This document shows, one piece after another, positions 11,563 to 20,645 of a DNA stretch of 64,000 nucleotides (position 1 is the first letter of the stretch; each line of letters opens with the position of its first letter). Source of the DNA: Monosporascus cannonballus (taxonomy: Eukaryota; Ascomycota; Sordariomycetes; Xylariales); contig QJNS01000074.1 in NCBI GenBank assembly GCA_004154925.1, forward strand, positions 174,885 to 238,884, given 5' to 3'. Under the pieces are notes generated by a model. That model saw nothing but the letters and a program-made list of their open reading frames with translations. It was not told the DNA's origin and did no database searches. The position numbers were made by a program, and so were the translations under genes.

Positions 11563-13101
11563 ATGGGTTTCTTGAAGCGTATGCTCGCTCTTATCCTGGC
11601 GACCTCAGCCGTCGAGGCTTTGGGAGCGACCTTTAACTACTCCCAGCCTGATATCGACTCTGGCAAAGCACTGCAGGACCTCAGCAGGATTGCCAAGGAG
11701 AACGCATTGAAGAGACTTTCGGATTCCTCCTCAGGATGCACGGGGGAAAATGTGAGAGTCCGTAAGGAATGGCACGTCAGCCCCCCTTAAGCTACTCAGT
11801 TAAAGAAGTCTGACCTTTTCTCCACAGGAGAACGATTCCAGGCGAAGAGAGAATTGCATATACGAAGGCGGTCGAGTGTTTGATTGAAACGCCAGATGTC
11901 TATCAAAACATCAGTGGTGCCAAGTGAGTCACGATGCGAAATTCAGCTGGCCTCTGTTATAGACTGCTAACTAATTGCTCTCAGGTCCATGTTCGACAGT
12001 TTTGGTCTCCTACACTATTACCAAACGCCTTACATACACAATTCGGTGGGCCTATCGACTTCTCATCTACGAGCACTCTGTGACTAACCTCGCTAAGGCA
12101 TATTTCCTCCTCTGGCACAGAGCTTTCGTCTGGATCTTCGAAGAAAAGCTTCGCACGGTTTGTGGTTACACGGGCCCGTTTCCATATTGGGAGTGGGGTC
12201 TCGATGCCGGTGGTGTAGAACAGTCACCCCTCTTTGATGGATCGCCGACTTCTATGGGTGGGAACGGGGAGAAGGTGAACCGCTCACAGGGATTGTTTCC
12301 TGGCGGAACCGGTGGAGGATGTGTCAAGGAAGGCCCATTCTCGAATTACATAGTCAACCTAGGTCCTCTGACCGCTAGTGATCCTCTGGCGCACAACCCA
12401 CGATGCCTCAAACGGGACCTCAATACTGAGATCTGCAGGTCATCCGCGTCTCTCAAGAATACAACCGAGGTCATGCTCGAGAGCCCCAACATCGAGCTTT
12501 TCCAAGCCAACCTCCAGGGTGACTTCCGTTACCCGGAGAGTAGGAAATGGGGCTTATCTGTCCACGGTGGTGGACACTTCATCGTCGGTAAGTGCCCTAG
12601 GCCCTATAAACTGCTTTCTCCTCACTTTGCTGACTTGCGCTGCGAAGCTGGTGATCCTGGCGGCGACTTCTACTTCTCGGTACGTACTAGTCCCCCAGCA
12701 TGTGGATCTTAGGATGGAAAGGGGCTGGAAGAGCGTCAACCATCTTTTCTTAGCTTGGGGCGCTAATTAAATACAGCCTTTGGAACCTACATTCTATCTG
12801 CATCACGGACAGATAGACAGATTGTACTTCGTGTGGCAAAATATTGACTGGGAACATAGACAGGTGGGCTTCACCCCTTGCCGCACTATTGCCCCTCTCG
12901 CTTTTACCAGTATTCATGTATATGGTTCCTTTCTGACAATCATAGAATATTGCTGGGACGATCACGATGATGAACCGGCCACCTAGCCGAAACGGAACGC
13001 TTGATGATGTGATGGATCTGGAACCTCTCGGTGGAGCCTACACTTTGGGGGAAATGCTGGACACTGTAGGGGGTTCCCCCTTCTGTTTCGTTTATGAATA
13101 G
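11563..13101 (+). CDS. Secreted tyrosinase (type-3 copper oxidase), seven exons
   Basis: Oxidises phenols to quinones (o-hydroxylation and/or catechol oxidation), for example in pigment formation or oxidation of plant or host phenolics. Exons: 11563..11771, 11828..11923, 11985..12045, 12098..12587, 12648..12679, 12777..12863, 12946..13101; total 376 residues. A signal peptide (MGFLKRMLALILATSAVEAL) points to secretion. The copper A site is complete: His112 (LLHYYQTPYIH), His120 and His129 (LLWHRAF). The copper B site is complete: His278 and His282 (VHGGGHF) and the PTFYLHHGQIDR motif at 300-311. The end (PPSRNGTLDDVMDLE.., then TVGGSPFCFVYE) is the usual end of short fungal tyrosinases that lack the C-terminal lid domain. 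Introns 2-6 are GT..AG with CTAAC, CTGAC or related branch points. Intron 1 only keeps the frame (KEW-RTIP) if it starts GCACGT, making it a GC-AG intron. No other defect is visible. Confidence 0.94.
11772..11827 (+). other. Intron 1 of the tyrosinase gene with non-canonical GC donor
   Basis: A 56-nt intron runs from GCACGT to CCACAG. Cutting after ..GAATG and joining to GAGAACG gives Trp-Arg-Thr-Ile-Pro, the expected fungal tyrosinase sequence. The nearby GT (11,776) gives a frame that stops soon after in exon 2, and the earlier GTAAGG (11,762) would delete the conserved Lys-Glu-Trp. GC-AG introns are a known minor class; a GT donor changed to GC is the simplest origin. Confidence 0.75.
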
Positions 13102-13670
13102 CACCTCAGTGTTATTCCACCCGTCGTCCCATGAAACAAGACATTTCACACTTTATCTGCGTTGTTCTGTCACCTAGAGATATTTCGGACCAATGGCAAT
13201 GGTACCACTACCTGGACACTCTTGTCGTCAGCACCAGGCGTACTCCGCTCTAGCCCATTTTCTTCACAGAGTCCTATATGTGATATTCCGTGGTATTTCT
13301 GGGTGACTTATGACCCAACACTGAGGGGTCTTGACTTATTGAAGTTGATTCTTTTAGGCAAGTATCATTCGCTTCAGGGCGGTTTCCTGTGTGTACCCAG
13401 TGTCGCGTCCCTATATAGTTCCCCAGAGGACGGTGACATCGTGGAAACTAAATGGGACCTCAATTCTGTCAGGCTTTTAACGTTATGTATCAGTAGTAAA
13501 CCAGTATCAATGCCTGATCATCCAGGGTGCCCGTCACGTTATTAACCTGGAGAGTATGTACGAAAGCCCAATTATCCACATCACCCGCCAACAAGGACAT
13601 CTGCTTTTATCTAGCTTTCGCCTCATCACATTATCTATCTCGCAAGCTTGATGTGACTGTGAGCCTTTAG
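13102..13670. other. Intergenic region between two convergent genes
   Basis: 569 bp between the tyrosinase stop (plus) and the stop of the membrane-protein gene (minus). A 127-codon open frame at 13,162-13,545 shows no features of a real protein. I see nothing else here beyond the expected 3' untranslated regions. Confidence 0.55.
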
Positions 13671-14917
13671 CTATCTTCTCAATTCATTCCCACTCCAGCC
13701 GCCCTCCAGTTCCCCCCTTGCTCCTTGGCCTTCCAGTTCTCCCCTCATTGGTAGACTATCCAGTTCATGCCGCGGAGAACTTGTCGCGACGCTGTATTCG
13801 TCTAATCCCGGTGTGGTTACCCAAGGCTTATCTCCTGGCTGTACCGGTAATTCTGCCTGGGCAATACCGCCATGGTCACTCTGAGTGGCAGCTGGCTTCC
13901 GCTTTTTACGGTGAAGATAAATCAGAAACATGAAACCGAATAAGCCCGCGGCTGCTCCTATGACGATTCCCGCGATAGCACCAGCAGATAGCTGCGTGGG
14001 AGAAGGAGATATTGCATCTGAGGCTCCCTGAGACAGAGTCAGCTATGCACCAGATCATGAATTTGGCCGCTTACTGTAGGAGCGACCTAGACGCGTTTAT
14101 TAGAGACTGTTTTCCGTCGAGAAGTTTGCTTGTTCTCCAAATACGAGAAGATGGAAGTATTTGGACGTCCCACTTACAGCATCTATTTTAAAACCATCTA
14201 TAGGATGAGCGTAAGCTTGATCAGTATCGGTTGACGCAACCCAGCGCGCCGTCGCTGTCAGGCTTGCTGAGTCGTATGCCGTGACATTCACAGTTTCCCC
14301 GAGCTCGAAGTTGCTGTAGCATGTGCCGCCGTACCCTGGCCTATTGGTATCCACTGTAGTGTCCGGCGGATGAAGTAGGAAGCCTCTAGTATAAGGTCAC
14401 GCAAATCGGTTAGCCAGAGCTCACGCGGTGGGATATGCCCGCAGTTCTCTTTAGTAACTTGCTCCTCCTTGACTTTCCATCCGGCTAGGCTTTCGGAGGC
14501 ATTACCCATCATACAAAAGTGTTTATGTGATAATAGGAGAAAAGCTTACGAGGCACAGCAGGCGATATATCCATTCTCCCATTCTCTTGCCGTGCTCCAG
14601 CCAGACGGGCAGACTAGAGGTGAAAGCATGGGCGCAATAGAGCTTGAGGCGTTTACTATGCTTGTGTACCCCTGTATGAATTGAGACGGATAACAGTCAC
14701 CGAACTTAGAATTCGGAACGGGATTTGGCTCGTTCAGCCAGATTTGATAACCTGGCGACGCCAGTTGCGTCAGGTGCATATCCATGCATGACGGCGGTGG
14801 TGTAAAAGTGGTCGTTAGAGCCACCACGGTTATAGTTACGACCTGCACAGACGACCGCGTTGATGATGATATGGGCAATGTAGACGAACTTGTCGTACTA
14901 GGGGTCGACTGCGCCAT
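13671..14917 (-). CDS. Single-pass membrane protein of unknown function, three exons
   Basis: I do not recognise a named family; the layout resembles common fungal surface proteins without assigned function. Exons 14917..14550, 14385..14178 and 14027..13671 give 310 residues. Introns are 164 nt (GTAAGC..GGCTAAC..CTAG) and 150 nt (GTAAGT..GCTGAC..CAG); they join CCAS-GFLLHPP and IDA-GASDA in frame. The ATG at 14,917 is preferred because the frame upstream has only a TTG. The N-terminus is Ser/Thr-rich without a clear signal peptide. Residues about 45-190 are a Cys-containing, probably extracellular domain (CPSGWSTAREWENGYIACC; RPGYGGTCYSNF). A Gly/Ala-rich transmembrane helix (about 209-230) is followed by HRKKRK, a typical stop-transfer signal, and an 80-residue tail with a repeated RGELEG motif. 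Topology would be outside-N, inside-C. The gene is convergent with the tyrosinase gene. Confidence 0.8.
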
Positions 14918-16500
14918 GATATCCAATGCTACCAGGCTCCCGGGAAGGATTGTTTTCGGCAGGGGGATGTAGGGGATAAAAGCATAAAGGGAACGCGGGC
15001 GGATGTTGAAGTCATAAGCAAAAGCAGACAGACGACGTTCCGGGGCGCTTTACGCATGCATTGCCGTGGATGTCACCCCAGTCGGATAAGATAATGAAGT
15101 GTAGGAATCAATTCCAGTTACCTTATGTGTGGGATCACTGTAAGCCGAGCTGAGTTCTCCAAATCATCCAGCTGCAGTGGCGCTTATCTCAAGTCGGCCT
15201 TAGCCGAAGGACATAGGCAGGGGCGGCATCCAACTCCCAATCAGAGCACAGCTCGCGGAACTATCCGTGTTCTATCAATAGCAGGGGAAGCTTAATTTTC
15301 CAGATATGCTTACGTATTGGTATTAGCTTCAAGTAGAGAATGAATATCGGGGGCATTTCGGGGTATTGTTGTGGAGGCTTCAACTTTGGGCGCCTGCTAA
15401 GGGTTTATTGACGATACAGTTCTGACAGCCCAGTTGGGTGACACTTGGGTCGTCAATCGGATCTCGCTGCAACCGGCATTTGGTGCGCCCCGTCTCAAAA
15501 TTTTCATTTTTGGACGCGCCCGTGGATAGCTTCATCCCCCACAACCGTTTTCCGTTTCTCTACCGTGCGTTGGTGTTTGCATCAGTTTTGGCTGCAATGT
15601 GAGGAAAACAGAACTATTAACGCTTCGGATTAGGTTAGCGCAGAAACGCTGGGACTCGGGGAGGAGTCGGTTAGCAAACACTTTACCCTTGGTGGAATGG
15701 CACCATCCATGACCGTGATGTTTGGTTTGGGAAGCGGCAGGAGATCAGCAAAGTCTTCACTGATTCCACTGCCGCTTAAATTACTATATTCATGCTTTCT
15801 CTTCCTTCAAACGGAACATCGTAAAATGTATGTACAGCTATACCGGATTCGAAATGGTTAATATTCATAGCAAGCCGTTCTTTAGGCGAGCTCGAGTGAA
15901 AACCCCATGCTACGGCCCTGACACTTGTCAGTCCACTCACTTGCCCATGTTTTTATCTCGCTTTTAGCAATTGACGCGGGATTCTTACTCGCACGGAACT
16001 CTCGGTGTCGGAGAAACGGTTAGACAGAGTATTTTGAGCGAAGTCTTGATTGCTAGCTTCGATCGGCCCAACCATATATTTCTTAATTGGAATGCGTGAG
16101 GACAAGCGCTGCGGCAATGTTGCTCTTGCCATTGAGAGGCGCTGAGTAAGTAACAGCAACGCCATCTTATTATGCGTGTTTCGCGCCTGTCAGCCTGCGG
16201 GGTGCTTACACACCCCTCTCCGTATTATCCGAATAGAGACCACATTATTGCTATGGCTGCCACCCGCGCAATGTTCCTTTAGCCAGCATGCTTCATGATA
16301 TCAATCGATTGAGCACATGGTCTAAATTGCCCTGTGGTCTACGCCGTAATGGTTAGGTCTTCTCCTACCATAAATCTATATCGCTGTCTACCCCTGTCGA
16401 TCTTTACGCCACCAACCGGATTGTGGCGTCCTCCCAAGGGTCCCTCGGTGTGCATCGTATTACTTGACGCAAACCCTATCCCAATAAGAGCTCGGGTCTC
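14918..16500. other. Intergenic region without recognised gene
   Basis: About 1.6 kb upstream of the membrane-protein gene (its promoter lies here) and upstream of the polyketide-synthase relic. Short open frames on both strands have no recognisable features. If earlier parts of the polyketide synthase were once here, they are no longer readable to me. Confidence 0.5.
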
Positions 16501-17540
16501 GCCTATCTTGGCGGCTCGATCGCCAACGAGGAGCCCGTAGCGACGGCCAAAGTGGCGTACAGAACTGCAACCGACTGGTTGGCCAGCTGCGTACCGCGGG
16601 CGCGTCTCGTGCAAGAGCGCATTGGGGTGCTCGAGAGGTTCGCCGACAAAGGCATGGCGGACCGGCTGTCACATAGTATGGCGCACCTCCTCATTGCGAA
16701 CAATCTGTCGACTAGCGCCGACAAGTACGCGACATGCAGTCGGTGCTGATGGAGGGGATCGAGCCCTCTGCCGACATTGACATCGAGGCGGACAGGGGAA
16801 ACGTCTTGGCTGTGCCTTCATCGACCATGTACGCCTCCTGGCAGGCTTCGCTATGGGCGTCTTGGACGCGATCGACACAAAAAACAACTTGTGCGTCACA
16901 TCCGGCTGCGGTCGCCGCGCGTGGCCCACTGACTGGTTGCCGGCGGCAGCCACCGCTCCTACGTTAACTATCGTCAAGCTAATCCCCGCAGCGTAGGATT
17001 CGAGCGTCTGTGTTGGCGGTGTCCACGTGCTACAGGACGGCGAAATCGTGGCCCCATGGGAGGCATTAATTTCTGCCCCAGTCTGCGCGCCCTCCTTAAC
17101 TATCCTTTCCCACCTCCAGACGTCAACACCCCTGCTTCCGGTACTAGAACGCCTACAACTAGTAAGACACTGGCCACAACGCCGGCCCCCGTGATTGCCT
17201 ATTCTGCCAGTGGAACCGAGTCAACGGCTGCCCCGCGAGGCAGTCAGCCCACTTCTCCGCTACCGTCGCCGCAACAGATGATAGTCGAGATAGCGCCGGT
17301 CGCATTCACCGCGCGCGTCACGTTTATCGGCGGTTCGGACAGCACGGCGGCCAAAGGCATGGCGCTCGTGGCTGCCGAGGCGGCGTTCGAGCTTCCCAAG
17401 CTCCAGCTGACGCCATGTTTGCGAACCTGGGCATGGATACCTGATGAGCCTTATTGTGATCGCGGAGAAACTGCGCGAGCGGCATGGCGTCACCGTTAGC
17501 AGCAGCCCGTTTCTGTAATATCCGACTGTAGCGATTTGGG
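16501..17540 (+). pseudogene. Relic of a non-reducing polyketide synthase (product-template and acyl-carrier regions)
   Basis: The intact enzyme family makes aromatic polyketides; the PT domain controls ring closure and the ACP carries the chain. Only a decayed fragment is left, readable in pieces. Frame 1 (16,501 on): EEPVATAKVAYRTATDW.., ADKGMADRLSHSMAHLL. Frame shift at about 16,734: MQSVLMEGIEP. Frame shift at about 16,817: [20 protein letters not shown], then VKLIPAA, an in-frame TAG, and VCVGGVHVLQDGEIV. Frame shift at about 17,056: MGGINF..LRALLN..FPPPDV, a Thr/Pro/Ser-rich linker, then GMALVAAEAAFELPKL. Frame shift at about 17,409: FANLGMD, where the carrier-site core is broken by a further frame shift; then LMSLIVIAEKLRERHGVTVS and a TAA before YPTV. 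At least four frame shifts and several stops. KS, AT and TE domains are absent. The order PT-linker-ACP is correct, so this is a true gene remnant. Confidence 0.85.
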
Positions 17541-18420
17541 GCCTAGGTTGACCGAGTATTCATAGCTAGTTGGACCATAGATGCCCTTAACTTTGAACTG
17601 CTATTCCTTAAGATCAAAGCTCAGCGGGGTGCCGACTCCTAGGTACATAGAGAGGCCATTGCTCCCAGACCGCGTTTCACCTCCTATCTTCATTCCTGTA
17701 ATACCCCTTCAGGCGCTCTCTGAACTGACAAATTCGGGACAGCTAGCTTGAGTCCTAAGAGCAAGTCAAATTAAACTCGCGCTTGGGCCAGTCATAATGG
17801 AAGCCAATCTGCTTAGATTGGTGTTGACCTTCTCGATGCAGATTCAGTGTTGTGGTTATTCCTACGTCTTCGCTCACTTATCGATCTTTCCGGGGTTCGG
17901 GCTCGTATGGATCTCTCTGTGTAAGGTTGACAAGTGCAAGCCGCCGTATAAGGTGTTACATCCCATGATGTGCTTCGAGGTAATCCTGTATGAAGGCATA
18001 TAACATGGCAAAGAAGCCAAGGCTGAAGAGGAGCAAGGAATCAACAACCCTTCATAGTGGGCATCTATTTGTAGTTGACACCTTGTAAGTGGCTGAATTT
18101 CGTCCAGTTTAAATTAGCGGATCAACAAAGAACATGAACTCAATATGTGTTCTGTATAGAAACCGAGCGTATCTTTAAACGCTACTCGCGTAGGCAGGCA
18201 AGGCAAAGGATAAGCGACAACGGCAAGGCAAGGAAAGAAGACCGGAAGTGGATTATCACGACTATAATCGCAGATTCCCAACGAGAATAGCTAACACGGC
18301 GCGAGGAAACAAACCTACGTAAACGCCGCGGGTTTCCAATAGGGAAAAAGAATTGCCCTATTAATAATAAGGAACTTGTGGCTGTCGTTAGTACCATTAC
18401 AAACTAGGAACGTAAGAAAC
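17541..18420. other. Last stretch of GC-balanced DNA before the AT-rich block
   Basis: No gene that I can support. A 68-codon frame at 17,797-18,003 has no features of a family. A purine-rich segment at about 18,190-18,245 repeats GGCAAGGCAA. From about 18,420 the base composition falls sharply towards AT. Confidence 0.5.
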
Positions 18421-18988
18421 AAAGGCGCATTAAGTTTTTGTTACGTAATCCTTTTGCATTAATCTAGTGCTGCAAATGGACTTAAATTATATTTTCGTGT
18501 AATAATATATTGTTAAAACCGCCCTTAGCCCTAATACGTTAAAATTCCTAGCAGGCTGTTCGATAATGGCCAAAGTAGCGCCGAATACATTAATACCATC
18601 ACCTTAGAACTTTCGAGCAATTACGGGCCCTTTTAAAGGGTACGGGGTGTTTTTATTAGCTATGCAAGTATATAGTTTTTTTTGATTCGGATAATAGCAC
18701 TTGTTTATCGTTCTAATACGTATTTAAAAAGCCATATAATAAACTTCTTTAATATAATGTTTTGTTTGCGATAAGCTTTATACCGGCGCATCTGCTGTTT
18801 ACCTAGCTAAACTTTCTATTTATTCATAATAAGCGGTTTATTAAGAGCAATCTTAAAACGTAACCCGTTTATATCGAATTTTCTTAGAATTATCCGATTT
18901 CGATTTATTTATTAAGTAAGGCGACCGAGCTTTACGTTTATATCCATCTTTAAATCCGAAAACGTTAAGTAAAAATAATCATTTCTGC
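18421..18988. other. AT-rich flank of element A, unassigned
   Basis: AT-rich sequence with many TAA/TTA trinucleotides, as left by RIP, but no open frame and no similarity that I noticed to the other elements in the window. It marks the left edge of the AT-rich block. Confidence 0.5.
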
Positions 18989-18993
18989 ATTAC
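18989..18993. repeat. Target-site duplication of element A, left copy (ATTAC)
   Basis: ATTAC directly precedes the 5' LTR; the same five bases directly follow the 3' LTR at 32,980-32,984. Confidence 0.85.
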
Positions 18994-19388
18994 TGTTATG
19001 ACCTAACGGTCTTGGCTTCTTTTCAGACGGTCGGAACCACGAAAAGGTCAGTTCCGATCCAAGCCAAAACGTCACGTAACTGGCTTAAAGGTCTTAAGGC
19101 GCCAAGCACCTTGAGCCCCTCAAGCCAGCAAAGGAGCTCAAAGGACTTAACGGTTTTAAGGGTTTAAGCCGCTTAAGCACCTTAAGCCAAAATAAGGATA
19201 TATACGTTCATTAATTCCATAATTTAGATAACTTTAGCTTGCAATATAACATCGTTACCTAAGGCACCTTTGGTATTACGAAACGTGACATATTACTGTA
19301 TCTATTACTTAGATTCCTACGATATTCCTATTAACATAAACCCGTCGACTTAAGGTTTAATAATTGGTTAAACCGTTTAGCCGTTATA
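18994..19388 (+). repeat. Element A 5' LTR
   Basis: Starts TGTTATGACC, ends GCCGTTATA (originally ..CACA before RIP, judging from the copies). Many TTAAG/CTTAAG motifs form internal sub-repeats between about 19,080 and 19,190. It is clearly less AT-mutated than its 3' partner. The right boundary is confirmed by element F, which diverges from A at the same point. Confidence 0.88.
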
Positions 19389-19448
19389 TGTTGCAAGTTT
19401 TTATTTAATAATACCGTCAAACTTTAAGCAATATTTAATATTGTTAAA

Positions 19449-20214
19449 ATGTCGACCAGCATTTAGGAAACCCTTATTTAATAACTTTAGGCTCGAATTC
19501 AGGAACTGGAGAAAGAAATCCGACAATTTAAGGCTACGCTACTTGCCTAACCCTTTTTCGCCCGCATAAAACCTAAGAAGCCAAAACTTTACGATGGAAA
19601 AAGCAACCTTCAGACCTTCTTAATTTAGGCACGAATTTATTTTCGTTTCCTAAACCTTAATAACCCAGCGGATATGGTCTTAATAATAAGAATATACCTA
19701 ACAGAAAATACGGTTAATTAATTTAAACCTATTATAAGAAATTTCCTGAAAATAAAAAAGCCGGATAAGGAAGATTTTATTAACGAGATTTTTTTACTTT
19801 ATATTAACTTCGAAAACAAAATATATAACAATTTCGGTAATCTGGATAAAAAACGATTTACGGCTTAATAATTCCTACAATTCCGACAAAAAGGATTTAC
19901 GTCCAAGTACGCCGTAACCTTTAAAAGTTTCGCAGTTAAAACAGGATAGGGAAATAACGAAACCGATACCTTTATCGATATATTTTATAAGGGATTAAAG
20001 GATGATATAAAAAATAAGATTATTCGAATCGAACGACCAATTGCCCTGGACCGGTATATCGTAAAGGTAATTAAGATTAATAATCGACAGTTTGGAAAAC
20101 GATAAGAGAAAAAAGAATAATATGTCTTACGTTCGAGATATAAGTTTAATCAAAGGAAAAAACGAAACGTACCTTTTACTTTTTATGGAACGGCGCCAGG
20201 ACTTATAGAATTCG
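19449..20214 (+). pseudogene. Element A gag, first part
   Basis: Reading from the ATG at 19,449, a single frame continues for more than 600 bases without a frame shift, interrupted only by TAG and TAA codons that could each derive from CAG, CAA or TGG by one C-to-T or G-to-A change. It shows the gypsy gag pattern: a short coiled N-terminus (QELEKEIRQLKATLLA), KPKLYDGKSNLQTFL, then FTSKYAVTFKSFA and DIFYKGLKDDIKNKI. The product would form the nucleocapsid particle. The frame is cut at 20,214 by the insertion of element B and resumes at 27,460. Confidence 0.82.
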
Positions 20215-20645
20215 TGTAACGAACCTGTCATACATCCACCTGGAGGTATGAGCAATATCCAAAAAGGGTCTTGATTTGCAGGTAACAATAGGGCGAAAAA
20301 TGATTCAGTATGTTCGTTAAGGAGATTTCAAGGTATTCCTCTTTTAATCAGAAAACAATATAATTACCTCTGGCTAAAAGCTTAGATTAATAGCTAAGGA
20401 ACGAAAAATTAAGTAAATAATTATCTACATAGGAAATCCAAACCTTATATATTTTTTTTATCTTTTATGTTTTTTATGGTTTCTGGGGATCTCGAGAAAC
20501 CGTGGTATCTGTTATCCACGAATCTCCTGGTATCTCTGGAGATTAACAGAAACCTAAGGTTTATCCGATGGAAAATGGAGATCCTAAATGTTTCCAATTT
20601 CCTGGGCCTTTTTTGGGCTTAATGGAATCCCTTTTGAACGTAACA
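20215..20645 (-). repeat. Element B 3' LTR (left side)
   Basis: Aligns with 27,026-27,454; shared blocks include CTCGAGAAACC, GAATCTCCTGGTAT and TTTCCAATTTCCTGGGCC. It starts directly after the duplication ATTCG. Confidence 0.87.

Noticed and set aside
13162..13545. 127-codon plus-strand frame after the tyrosinase gene
   Set aside because: No features of a tyrosinase or any other family; the tyrosinase already ends with its usual C-terminus at 13,101.
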